64,000 nucleotides of DNA from an uncultured Myxococcales bacterium. GTDB lineage: Bacteria > Myxococcota_A > UBA9042. Below the pieces are notes generated by a model. The model was not told the origin of the DNA and made no database searches. It worked only from the letters and a program-made list of their open reading frames with translations. The stretch spans positions 1 to 64,000 of the forward strand of contig CAITYF010000056.1 of NCBI GenBank assembly GCA_903896545.1, read 5' to 3'. The stretch's first letter is position 1, and each line of letters starts with the position of its first letter. This document shows, piece after piece, positions 1 through 10,100 of this stretch. The position numbers and the translations under genes are program-made.

Positions 1-1920
1 CGCCGCCGTGCCGCCCGCGAGCGTCCCGAGCGTGTCCGGAGCGACGAAGTTCACCAGCATCTTGCCCGAATCACCCGGCGTGAGCTGGAACAGGTTCGCT
101 GCCGGCGCGCCGGTCGAGAAGAACGTGCTCGCGCCCGACGTGCACTTCGTGCCGCCGCCGCCAAACGCGCCCGCCGCCTGATAGCAGCTGACGAGCGTCG
201 CGCCCTTGAAGACGCACGGGCCAGTGCCGCTATTCTTCACGATGAGCGACAGCAACTTGGACTTGCCGTAGGGCAGCAGACCGAAGTTCAGCGGCTGCGG
301 AACCAGATCCACTTTGCAAGTTGTACCATCGGCACGGTGGGCGATGAGCAGCACCTTGAAGTCCGGCGTGCCCTGATCTGCCGAGTGAATGTGCAACGTC
401 GCCGTCGCCACCTGACCCGAAGTTCCTTTGTTCTGGAAGCGCACGTTGAAGTCGACAAGATTCTGCGGGTCGATCGTGCTCGGATTCGGCGGAATGCCCG
501 CGGGCGGAATCGTCATCGCCGGATCGATCGAGAATTCGCTCAGCGCGTCATCCGTGATCGCGATTTCCGTGACTTCCAGCGGAGCTGAACCTTCGTTGTA
601 CAGCGTCACTTTGCGCTTGGCGTACAGGACGTTCGGCGGCGCGGCTTTGCCGACAAACGCGTAGTCCGCCACGCAATCCTGCGTCGGATCGGTGCACGGC
701 GCGTCGTTCACCGAGACGCGAATCTTCGGCGTGTCCGTGTGCGCGTACATCGGCACCGCAACTTCCGGATCGCTGCCATCGTTGGAGTCCACCAGAATCG
801 AGCCCACCGCGGTGTTCGCCGGCAGCGGCTTGCTCGCTGTCAACGTGACGGTCACTTTCTGACCTGCGCTATTGGGCTCCAGCGTGTACGGCGGCGGCGG
901 CGAAATCTTCACGTCCGCGGCAGGCACCGTCGAGAGCGACGACAACTTCAGATCCGTCACCTGCAACGTCGCCAAACCCTTGTTCGTGATCTGGAAAACG
1001 CCGTCCTTGACGTCGCCGATCTTCATCGAGTCGTAGTCGAGCTTGGTCGGGAAAATGCTGATGAGCGGCGCGATCTCGTTGCCCAACACCGGCGCGCTGA
1101 TCTTGCGCTTGTCGTCGGTCTCGACCTGCAGCGTCCCCGTGTCGCTGTTGCCCTTCGTCGGCTTGTACTCCACGGTCACGATCGCTGAGGCGCCCGCCTC
1201 GATCGGCGTCGTCGCGTCCGGCATCGCAAGGACCTTGAAGTCCTCCGATCCCGACGCCGCCAGCGCGACGTGCGTCACCTTCAGCGGCTTGGTCGAGTAG
1301 TTGATGAGCTTCACGTCGATCGTCGGCGCGTCGCCCGTCTTCACGTTGCCAAAGTCGACCGGGCTGGGCTGAATCGCGAGCGTGTTGCCGGAGGTCACGA
1401 CTTCGATCGGAATCTGCAGCAGCTTCTTCGTGCTGTCCGTCGCGTTCGTGTCCAGCTGCAGCGTGATGTTGCGCACACCCGGCGCTTCGGGGAGGTAGGT
1501 AATCTTGAAGTCGTAGTGGTCGCCAGGATTCGTGATGTCGATGAAGCTCGTCGCCGTCGGCATCGCCGCCGCGAGTTCCGTCGTCAGGCCCTTCAACAGC
1601 GCCGGCGTCGCCGCGGTCAGACGCGGGTTGTGCAAGCGCAGAATGCCCTTGTTGCCGATGTGCGTGATGCGAACCGTGTAGACCTGCGCCGGATCCGTCG
1701 GCAGCTTGTCGAGGAACGAGATCTTCGCCGGATCGACCTTGTAGCGCACATCAAAATCCACGCCGAGCTTGCCGTCCGTACCCTTGTTCGGGTCAAACGG
1801 ATCGCTGGCGCTGCTGGACGTCGTCGTGTTGGAGCAGCTGGCGAGCCCGCCCATAACGGCAGAAGCGGCCAAAACCACAGCGCACAGGCGAGCGGTCAGG
1901 GAGTGCGAAGCAAACTTCAT
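1..1920 (-). CDS. Choice-of-anchor D (ASH-like repeat) lipoprotein, C-terminus beyond the left window edge
   Basis: Open from ATG (revcomp of cat 1918-1920; MKFASHSLTARLCAVVLAASAVMGGLASCSN lipobox) through position 1 with no stop. Missing from the supplied ORF track because it lacks a stop. Contains repeats such as VDFGNVKTGD and LNFGLLPYGKSK. Confidence 0.85.
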   Translation of the reverse strand, partial: MKFASHSLTARLCAVVLAASAVMGGLASCSNTTTSSSASDPFDPNKGTDGKLGVDFDVRYKVDPAKISFLDKLPTDPAQVYTVRITHIGNKGILRLHNPRLTAATPALLKGLTTELAAAMPTATSFIDITNPGDHYDFKITYLPEAPGVRNITLQLDTNATDSTKKLLQIPIEVVTSGNTLAIQPSPVDFGNVKTGDAPTIDVKLINYSTKPLKVTHVALAASGSEDFKVLAMPDATTPIEAGASAIVTVEYKPTKGNSDTGTLQVETDDKRKISAPVLGNEIAPLISIFPTKLDYDSMKIGDVKDGVFQITNKGLATLQVTDLKLSSLSTVPAADVKISPPPPYTLEPNSAGQKVTVTLTASKPLPANTAVGSILVDSNDGSDPEVAVPMYAHTDTPKIRVSVNDAPCTDPTQDCVADYAFVGKAAPPNVLYAKRKVTLYNEGSAPLEVTEIAITDDALSEFSIDPAMTIPPAGIPPNPSTIDPQNLVDFNVRFQNKGTSGQVATATLHIHSADQGTPDFKVLLIAHRADGTTCKVDLVPQPLNFGLLPYGKSKLLSLIVKNSGTGPCVFKGATLVSCYQAAGAFGGGGTKCTSGASTFFSTGAPAANLFQLTPGDSGKMLVNFVAPDTLGTLAGGTAA

Positions 1921-2052
1921 CGTGGTCCTCGTCGAACGCGAACGTTCGCTTGCTGACGTTGCCTGTGGTCGTTGCGCTCCGCCCCCGCGCGAGCGCATCG
2001 CCCCCAAGCCTCATTCGTCAGGGCCGCACCTTTCGGCGGCAGCCCGTGGGGC

Positions 2053-4239
2053 CTAGTAGACCGGTGCCGGGAAATTCGGCGTCACAACCTTGGCCTTGGC
2101 CGCGGTCAGCTTGCCTTCAATGGTCGCCGACGGCCAATCGATGGTCGCCACGTACCACAAGTCTTTCTTCTTGATGTCGTACACGTCCTCGAACTGCTCC
2201 TGACCGTACACGTAGATACGCACCGTCGAAGTCGACACGCCGAATCCGTGGTCGTCGTAGTAGTGCACGCCAACCGAGTACAGCTTGCCATCTTCAGGGA
2301 GCGTCAGGTTCAAGTTCTCCGGACCGGCGCCGTCGGTGTCGTCGCGATCCAGGTGCGGATTGTCGTCGACGTTCGGGTCGTAGCTGCCCCATTCGAGGAC
2401 CTTGCCGCTGCCGCAGTTGAACCAGAAGCAGTCGTAGCCGTCTGCGAACCACGGATCCGGCGTGCCGTCACCGTCGAGGTCAATCGCCGTCGCCGCGTAG
2501 GGGTGGGCAAAGTGCAGGTCCAAGTCGGCGCCCGCGTTCGGGCCTTCGTTCGACTCATCCGTGTCGCCCGGCGTGTGCCAAATCAGCTCGACGTGAATCG
2601 CCTGGTCCGGCAGCACTTTGACGAGCTTCGCGGCAGGCGCGCAGCTTTCCTTGCCCTGGTCGTCCGACACAGTGAGGCGGAACGTGTAGTCACCCGCGAC
2701 GTTCGGCGTGAACGTGACGGTCTTGTTCGTGTCCGTCGGCGTGAACTTGGAGACCGAGCCTGCGGGCGGGGTCACTTCCCATTTGTACTTGGCGATGTTC
2801 GGGTAGCTCTGACTGGCATCCAGGTGCAGCACGGTCTGCGGCACCACGGCGTCGCCTTCCAGCACCTGAATCACCGCCGTCGGGCAGTCGCCGACCGAGC
2901 CAAAGCCGTTCACCGGCACGTTGACCGGCGTGTTCGGCGAATCCGGCGCAGAGACGACGACCACCGCGGTGTCGAGCACCGGCGAGCCATCCGCACCCTT
3001 TTCAGCCACAGCCGCCGGCGTGTACGTCACAACGAACGTCGCCTGACTATTCTTGTCAATCGTCAGCGGCGCCGCGTCCGACGGCGCTTTGCCGCCCGTC
3101 GCCTGAATCGACGCGAAGTCGATGGCGAAGTTGCCCGCACCCGGCGGATCTGCAAACGCCAGACTGGTCACCTTCACGGCTTCATCGCCGCAGGACTTCA
3201 GCGTCACGTTCTGCTTGGCCACCTGACCGACCTGCGAGCCGCCGAACACCACTTCACCCGGAATCACCTTCAGGCACGGACCGGTCGAGTTCACCTTCAC
3301 AGCGACGCGCTTCCAACCCGGACCGCCTTCCGCCGTGAGCGACGGATCGTTGGTGTGCAAGATGATGTCGCCGTTGCGCGGGTTGTCGTCCTTGCCCTTG
3401 TAGTTCACGACGACTTCCTTCGACGCGCCCGGCGCGAGGTCAATCGGCGGCGCGAGCTTGATGACCGCCGTCGTCTGGTATTCCGCGCCGTCGATGACCA
3501 ACGTGAACGAATCGTCCAGCGCCGTCGCATCGATTTCCTGGATGTTCAGATTCGCAGTGCCCTGGTTCTTGATGGTGAACGTCTGCGAGCTCGTCGCCGG
3601 CGCCTTCACAAAGCCCATGTCCACCTGGTCCGCCGTCACGATCTTCGGCACGCCCGACGCGGTCTTGATGTTGATGTTGAAGTCGGGAATCGGCGTCGGC
3701 GAGGTCGCGTCATTGGTCACAATGTGCAGGTGCGCGTTGCGCGTCTGGTCATCCGCCGGCTTGGTAAAGCGCACGGTGATCTTGACGCTGGTCGCACCCG
3801 TGCCGCCGGTCTGCGCGACGTTCGGCCACTTGGTCGATTCACACGGCGTCGTGCCGTCGGGACCAAAGCAGGTGAACGCGGGCGCATCCTCAGGCGCGGG
3901 CGAGGTGTACAGCAACTTCACACTAGTCAGCGCGAGCGGGCTGTTGCCGTTGTTCAACACCTGAAATTCCAGGGACGTGTCGCCGCCGCCGGTGTTCACG
4001 ATTTTGGTCGCGTTGTGCGAAACCGCGCCGTTCGAGTCCGTCACTTTGATGACCGGACGGCACTCGATCGAGAAGCCACCGCTGGTGCCGCAGTTGCCGC
4101 CCGTGGTGGTGCCGTTGCCCGTGCCATTGCCGGTACCGGTGTTGTTGCCGTTGTTGGTCGTGCCGCAGCCCACGGCAACGGTCAAAGCCATCAGGCTCAC
4201 GGTCAAGGTTCGCAGGGCGGAACGGAATCGAGGCGTCAT
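2053..4239 (-). CDS. Choice-of-anchor D / PKD-domain lipoprotein with conserved C-terminal DLDLH..DDTDGxGPEN module
   Basis: ORF 2053..4332; likely start at 4239 (MTPRFRSALRTLTVSLMALTVAVGCGTTNN lipobox). C-terminus GADLDLHFAHP...DPWF..DCFWFN...DDTDGAGPENLNL...VGVHYYDDHGFG. Confidence 0.85.
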   Translation of the reverse strand: MTPRFRSALRTLTVSLMALTVAVGCGTTNNGNNTGTGNGTGNGTTTGGNCGTSGGFSIECRPVIKVTDSNGAVSHNATKIVNTGGGDTSLEFQVLNNGNSPLALTSVKLLYTSPAPEDAPAFTCFGPDGTTPCESTKWPNVAQTGGTGATSVKITVRFTKPADDQTRNAHLHIVTNDATSPTPIPDFNINIKTASGVPKIVTADQVDMGFVKAPATSSQTFTIKNQGTANLNIQEIDATALDDSFTLVIDGAEYQTTAVIKLAPPIDLAPGASKEVVVNYKGKDDNPRNGDIILHTNDPSLTAEGGPGWKRVAVKVNSTGPCLKVIPGEVVFGGSQVGQVAKQNVTLKSCGDEAVKVTSLAFADPPGAGNFAIDFASIQATGGKAPSDAAPLTIDKNSQATFVVTYTPAAVAEKGADGSPVLDTAVVVVSAPDSPNTPVNVPVNGFGSVGDCPTAVIQVLEGDAVVPQTVLHLDASQSYPNIAKYKWEVTPPAGSVSKFTPTDTNKTVTFTPNVAGDYTFRLTVSDDQGKESCAPAAKLVKVLPDQAIHVELIWHTPGDTDESNEGPNAGADLDLHFAHPYAATAIDLDGDGTPDPWFADGYDCFWFNCGSGKVLEWGSYDPNVDDNPHLDRDDTDGAGPENLNLTLPEDGKLYSVGVHYYDDHGFGVSTSTVRIYVYGQEQFEDVYDIKKKDLWYVATIDWPSATIEGKLTAAKAKVVTPNFPAPVY

Positions 4240-4465
4240 CGTTTTGCCTTGTCGCAGGGCGCGTAGTCTTCCCGTCCAGCCAAGACCCACCCAAGGGTCG
4301 TGGCGTGAACACGTGTCAAACGTTCGAGTCACCGTCGGAGTACACCGACAGTCGAACGCTACACTCTAACGAAGATCTGCCCCAACCGGCAAGTGATTCT
4401 TGGAACCGGTCGCGGCGCCGTCCTTTCGTCGCTCCGTGGCTCATTTGTCGCCCGATGGGGGTCGT

Positions 4466-4702
4466 TCAACGCAGCGTCGGGTCCGACTGCGACGCCGTCA
4501 GTGCGTCGTGCATCGACTTCTTCAGCGACAAAAGTCGCTCAAAAATGGCGCGGTGACGGCTTTCCACCCACATCGCCGCGGGTCGCGCGACGTGCCCGTC
4601 AATCGTCGTGGCGGTGAAGTCGATGAACTTCGCGCTCTCGCGTTCGACGGCGAACCCGCTTGAAGCGACTAGCAACATGAATGCAACGCAACATTTCTTC
4701 AC
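4466..4702 (-). CDS. Small secreted protein, paralog of 4806..5060
   Basis: 78 aa with signal peptide; SAKFIDFTATTIDGHVARPAAMWVESRHRAIFERLLSLKKS aligns with the neighbouring ORF. Confidence 0.65.
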   Translation of the reverse strand: MKKCCVAFMLLVASSGFAVERESAKFIDFTATTIDGHVARPAAMWVESRHRAIFERLLSLKKSMHDALTASQSDPTLR

Positions 4703-4805
4703 GGTTTCCTCCTCAAGCGGGCGATTTTGGCCCAGAAGCTCAGGAGGTCAGACGATCGTGCGCGGCAAAGGATCTGCGCGGGCACAACAATCTGGCGAGA
4801 TCGCG

Positions 4806-5060
4806 CTATTTCAGCGTGCGTTCTTTCGCCGACTCAATCAGCGTCGGACGGAACGACTTCTTCAGCTTCAACAGCTTGTCAAAACGCGCCCGCTGGCGGC
4901 TCTCCATGTACAGGGTCGTCGGCTTCTTGATTTCGCCGTCGATGAGCTGGTCGCTGAAGTCGTAGAACTTCGCTTTGTCGTCGGCCAACGCGGTCGCGGC
5001 GGGCATCAACCCGGCGATGGCGAGGGACAAGGCGACGATCTTCAAGTTCTTCTTGGCCAT
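4806..5060 (-). CDS. Small secreted protein, paralog of 4466..4702
   Basis: 84 aa with signal peptide; KAKFYDFSDQLIDGEIKKPTTLYMESRQRARFDKLLKLKKS. Confidence 0.7.
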   Translation of the reverse strand: MAKKNLKIVALSLAIAGLMPAATALADDKAKFYDFSDQLIDGEIKKPTTLYMESRQRARFDKLLKLKKSFRPTLIESAKERTLK

Positions 5061-5150
5061 TTTGCTCTCCTCACGAACGGTCAGCGGGCGTCAGTGTAGC
5101 GGTCGCGCCAGCAAGTGCAACGGTTTTCACGGCTCGTTCAGCCGCGGCGG

Positions 5151-7133
5151 TTACTTGGGCGCCGGATCCTGCGGCTTGTTGTTGGGATCCTTCGCCTGCT
5201 GCTCCAGCATCATGCCCTGTTCAATGGCCTGCACGCGGCTTTCGATGGCGATCGAGTTCTTCCACTTCAGCGCGAGCGCCGCTTCGGTCGCCACCGCGGC
5301 AGCCTTCAGCTTCGCGTAGTCCGGCGTCATCTTCTTCGGCGCCTTTTCGTACTTCTTCAGTTCCACGCGCGCGGCGTCCAACTGCGGCTTGACCTCGTCG
5401 GCCTTGGGCAGATTCGCGTCCTGAATGTAGCGCTTCCAGTACACAATCGCCTTCTTGCCATCGTTGAACGGCTGGTTGTTGTAGATCAGCGCGAGGCGGA
5501 CAAGAATCGCCACGCGGGTCGCATCCTTCGCCAGCACTTTCTCATAGATCTCAGCGGCTTTCTTCGGCTCGCGCTTACCTTCCAACGCCAAGGCGTAGCC
5601 GGTGAGCGCTTCCAGGTTGTCCTGCTCGATGGCCAGCGCCAAGCGATACTGCTTCTCCGCATCGCGGTAGTTGAGGTATTCCAAGTAGATCGCGCCAAGG
5701 TTCATGCGCGCGCTCGCCGCATTCGGGTTCAGCTTCACGGCACGGTCAAACGCGACCACCGCCTTCGGCAGGTCGCCCAGACGGACGTACGCGAGGCCCA
5801 AGTTCGCCAGCGCTTCCGGGTTCGCCGGGTCGAGCGCGAGCACCTTGTCTTCCAGAATCCAGCGCGCGATGTCGTTGTTGCCCTGACGCAGCTTGATCAG
5901 ACCGCGAATGTTCAGCGCGATCGTGTCCTCGCGGTTGGCGCGCAACGCGGTGCGCACAAACTGTTCGGCGAGGTCCAGGTTGTCCTGATCCAGATAGTAA
6001 ATCGCCAGCGTCACGTTCGCGACCGTGTTGTCCGGATCCTGACCGCGGATCGACTCGCACACGCTCTTGGCTTGGTCTGCCAGCTGCGTCGCGCGCGCCT
6101 TGTCGCCCGCTTCCAACGCACGCCGCGACTCTGCGAGGCTCGCCCGCGCGATGTACGCCTGCGCTGAAAGCTGCAGGGACTTCTCGTGGTCGTCCTGCGG
6201 GGCGATCGCCTTGGCCTGCTCGTACGCGGCGACGGCTTCTTTCCACTTGCCCTGACGTTCCAGCGACATGCCCAGGTTGAAGTACGCTTCATAAAAGCGC
6301 TTATCCGCGTTCACGGCCTTCTGAAACTCAACCGCCGCGCCGGTGTAATCCGGACCGCACTTCGCGCAACGGCCGTCGGAGGTCGTGCAAATCGCCGGGC
6401 AGCTGTAGGTCGAGCACTGGCCAGTCGACGTGTTGATATACTCGCCGACTTTGCACGGACCCGCGCCTTCCGACCTGTTTTCAAGCAGTTCCTTGCCCGT
6501 GCACTCGCGTTCCTGCAGGAAGCAACCCGCCGAGCCAGCCTGGCAGCGCACGTACGTCTTCTCAACCGGAGCGGCCGGCGCGCCATCCGCGGGAGGAAGC
6601 GCCGCCAGTTCCTTCAGCCAGTCACCACACCAACGCGGCGGACCCGCCTTCAGCTCTTCGGGCTTGCACTCGTAGGTGTCCTGCTCGCAGGTCAGATCGC
6701 GCTTGCCGCCGACCCACGGCTCGCACGGCACGTCTTCGCTTTTCTTTTCCATCTTGCCGGGAATCGGCTGACCTGCGTCGTCCAACGCCGGCACTTCCTT
6801 TTCCACGGACCGCGAAAACCGCGCGCAACGCGTGATGGCGCACGATTCCGGCGCGTCAATCGCCACGCTCGCACACGCTGGCGGCGCGATGCGGACGCAT
6901 TCTTTGCCCAAGGACACAAATCCCGGATTGCAGCATTCGCCGTTCTCCAGCATTTGATACGGATTGCACTTGGGCAGTTTGCGCAGCGCCGCCGCCAAAC
7001 CTGCGCGCATCGACGCTTCGACTTCCGTCGACAGGCTGGGCAGGTGGTCCTCGCCGTTTGCCGCAAACGCCGGGGTGGCCAGCGGCAGGGCAAGCAGGGC
7101 AATCAAACTCGTGGTCGTCAAAGTCAGCTTCAT
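5151..7133 (-). CDS. Secreted TPR protein with Cys-rich N-terminal region (AglT/GltE-like candidate)
   Basis: 660 aa; signal peptide MKLTLTTTSLIALLALPLATPAFA; many Cys in the first ~265 aa; multiple TPRs (YEAYFNLGMSLERQGKWKEAVAAYEQAKAIAP...). Confidence 0.8.
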   Translation of the reverse strand: MKLTLTTTSLIALLALPLATPAFAANGEDHLPSLSTEVEASMRAGLAAALRKLPKCNPYQMLENGECCNPGFVSLGKECVRIAPPACASVAIDAPESCAITRCARFSRSVEKEVPALDDAGQPIPGKMEKKSEDVPCEPWVGGKRDLTCEQDTYECKPEELKAGPPRWCGDWLKELAALPPADGAPAAPVEKTYVRCQAGSAGCFLQERECTGKELLENRSEGAGPCKVGEYINTSTGQCSTYSCPAICTTSDGRCAKCGPDYTGAAVEFQKAVNADKRFYEAYFNLGMSLERQGKWKEAVAAYEQAKAIAPQDDHEKSLQLSAQAYIARASLAESRRALEAGDKARATQLADQAKSVCESIRGQDPDNTVANVTLAIYYLDQDNLDLAEQFVRTALRANREDTIALNIRGLIKLRQGNNDIARWILEDKVLALDPANPEALANLGLAYVRLGDLPKAVVAFDRAVKLNPNAASARMNLGAIYLEYLNYRDAEKQYRLALAIEQDNLEALTGYALALEGKREPKKAAEIYEKVLAKDATRVAILVRLALIYNNQPFNDGKKAIVYWKRYIQDANLPKADEVKPQLDAARVELKKYEKAPKKMTPDYAKLKAAAVATEAALALKWKNSIAIESRVQAIEQGMMLEQQAKDPNNKPQDPAPK

Positions 7134-7196
7134 CGGGTTCCTCGCGGTGCCGGCAAAACGCGGCTGCCGTTGTCTCAGGTACGATTGATCCTGGCG

Positions 7197-10100
7197 TTAC
7201 TTGGCCGCGGGCGCTTCCGCCTTGGGCTTGTAGGACGCCGTCAACTTGCCGCGCCGCACCGACGTCACAAACGCCGCCGAGGTCGCCGCATCCGTCGCTT
7301 TGTCCGACTTGACCGCCGTAATGGCCTTGGGCAGGTTCGGATCCTTCTCGATCGTCGGGAACGCGTTCGGATTCACTCGCGCCGCGTAGTCGCCCGCTTC
7401 TTTGGACCACTTGTTGTACACGCCTGCGTTGTGCGCCAGCGTGATCGCGAAGTTCAAGCCAGCGAGCGCCTGCTCTTCAATCGGAACCGCCAGTTTTTCG
7501 ATTTCCTGACGGTACTTGTCTTCCAGATCCGGGTTGGCCTTGACCTCCGGCGGAATGGGCGCGTTGAACAGGTCTTCCTTGAACTTGAAGTACAACAGAC
7601 CGATGCGGAACGCCGACGCCGCGGCCCACGAGCGACCGTTGGTCGGCAGCGTCGCGTCCATGACCTCGTGGTAGCCCTTTTCCGCTTTCTTCAGCAGTTC
7701 GGCCTTCTTCTGCAGCACGCCACCCAGCTGCGACATCTTCTTGACGGTCTTCAGCGTCACAACGTCGAAGTCGTCAAAGTCGTACTCGGCTTTGTGGAAC
7801 ACCGCTTGACCGTAGTAGAACGGTGCGCGGCCCTTGGCGCCATCTTTGGCCGCGAACGCCTTGACCGCCGCATCCGCCGTCTTCACGACGTCCTTGCGGT
7901 TCTTCGCCGGGTTGTCCAAGCGCAGCGCTTCCACGCGACGACCCAGCGATTCAACCGCGAGATCCGGACGCGCCGCGCCGTACTTCTTCTCGACCACGCC
8001 GTACTGCGCCGCCGCGAGCTTCGCGCCATCGGCGCCCAGCTTCTCCAGAACGTGGGCTTTCTCCATTTCGGCATCCGGAATCGAGGTCTTCAACTCCGTC
8101 GCCCGCGCCGCATCCTTGCCTTCCGGCTTCAAGGACGAGGCCACGCCGATGAACTTGTCATACGCCGCCGCCGATTCCTTGTAGTTCTGCAAGGCGTTCA
8201 GGATCGCGCCGGCGTTAATCAGCGCCTGCGCCGCGTCCGCGTTGTCACGCAGCTTGGCCATGTTCAAGAACGCGTCGGCCGCGTCGCGGAACTGCGTCAT
8301 CTGCTCGTACACCAGACCGATGGCAAACATGGCTTCCGGGGCAATCTTGGCCTTCGGGAAGTCCTTGATGACCGCCTCGTATTCCTTAATCGCCTTGATG
8401 TCTTCCTTCTGGTCTTCGTAGAGCACCGCTTTGTTGTACATCGCCGACGCCGCCAACTCCGGCTCATCCTTGCGGAACTCGCGGATCACCGTGTCGTACT
8501 TCGCGTGCGCGTTCTCGTAGTCCTTCTTCTCCGCCAGCTCGCGCGCCTGCTCGCCGACCGCGACCACGATGTACTTCCGCAGATCCGCCGTTTCCAGAAC
8601 GATGCGGCCCTTACGCACCAGCATTTTGCGCGACCACTCTTCGATCGCGACCCAGTTCTTCTGGCGCGCGTAGATGTCGATCAACGTCTTGACCGCGATT
8701 TCCGCCGTCTTGGACTCCGGCTTGAAGTCGTGGACCTGCACAAAGCGCTTCGTCGCCTCTTCATACTGACCGCGGTCGTAATACGTCGCCGCCGCCAGGT
8801 ACATGATTTCGGGCACCTTCGAACCGCGATTGCCGAGCTTGCCCTTGGACTTGAGCTGCTCCATCAGGTTCACGTAGGTATCCGCGCCCTTGATGTAGTC
8901 GACTTCCAGCGGGTGCAACGGCTCCGCCGCCTTCGGCGTGCCCGACTGACGAATCTCGTCCTCGGTCTTCGGCTCGCGCTTGACCTTCGTGACCTTCACG
9001 CCCTTGCCGTCATCCGCGCGGACGTTATCCGGCACGAGCGACGGGCACGTGGCCTTCTCGACCCACTTGCCGTTCTCCAGGCACACGTGCGTCTTGCGCA
9101 TCAGCTCTTCCACGGAATAGAGCAGGCCCAACGCCGCGTCCTCCACGTATTCGCCCGCCGTATCCAGCTCGATGACGCGCTTGTACTGCTGACGCGAACC
9201 CTCGTAGTCCTTCAACTGGTCAAACAAAATTTCCGCGTAGTAGAAGTTGACGATGTACGCCTTCTTGGAGTTCGGGTACCGGCGCACAAACTCGTTGTAG
9301 TCCTTCGCAGCGGCTGCGTACTCCGGCTTCGCCAGCGTCGATTCCTTCGACTCTTCCTCGATCTTCTGCGCCGCCTGGTGGTGGTGATTGGCCACGTACA
9401 GCAACAGGGTCTCGCCCATCTTCTGCGCCTTGTCCACGGACTCCGCGTTGCCCTTGTTAGCGGCAATCCACGGGCTCGTGCGGTCATCCGTAAACGCGAG
9501 GAAGTCGCGTACGGCCTTCTCGATGTCCGGGAAGTTGCCGATCTTCTTGCGCACGTCGATGATCTGCTCGTGCCAATCCACGCAGCGCTTGTCGCTCGGC
9601 TTGTTCTCGATGAAGTGGTGGAACAGCTCGATGGCGTTCTCGTCCTTGTCCGTGGCGATGTAGATTTCAGCCAGCTTTTCCAAGCGCAGCCACATGCCCT
9701 TCTCGCCTTCCACCTGAGCGAAGTAGTCCTTGGCTTCCGGCCAGCCGTGATCCAGCTCGCCAAACGCCTGGACCAGGTCCTTGAGCGCCTGATCGCGGAA
9801 CTCGATCTTGCCGCCGACCTTGTCGTCGCCAATTTCCTTCACGACCTGCTGGAACGTCTCGATCGTGCGACGGAATTCGCGCAAGTTGTAGTACACCCAG
9901 CCCAACTTGTAGAGGGCGTAGTTGAACATCGGCGCACCCTTGTAGTTCTGGGTGATCTTCTCGTAGTTCATCTTCGCGAGCGTCAGGTTGTTCGCCTCAA
10001 AGAAGTGTTCCGCGAGCGCCAAGTGCGTCTGCGCGATGTACTTCGACTGCTGAAAGTTCTGCACCAGCTTGTTCAGGTACTGCACGCCCTTGTTGGACAG

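Noticed and set aside
1972-4266. 764-aa plus-strand ORF
   Set aside because: Antisense shadow of the 2053-4239 lipoprotein gene.
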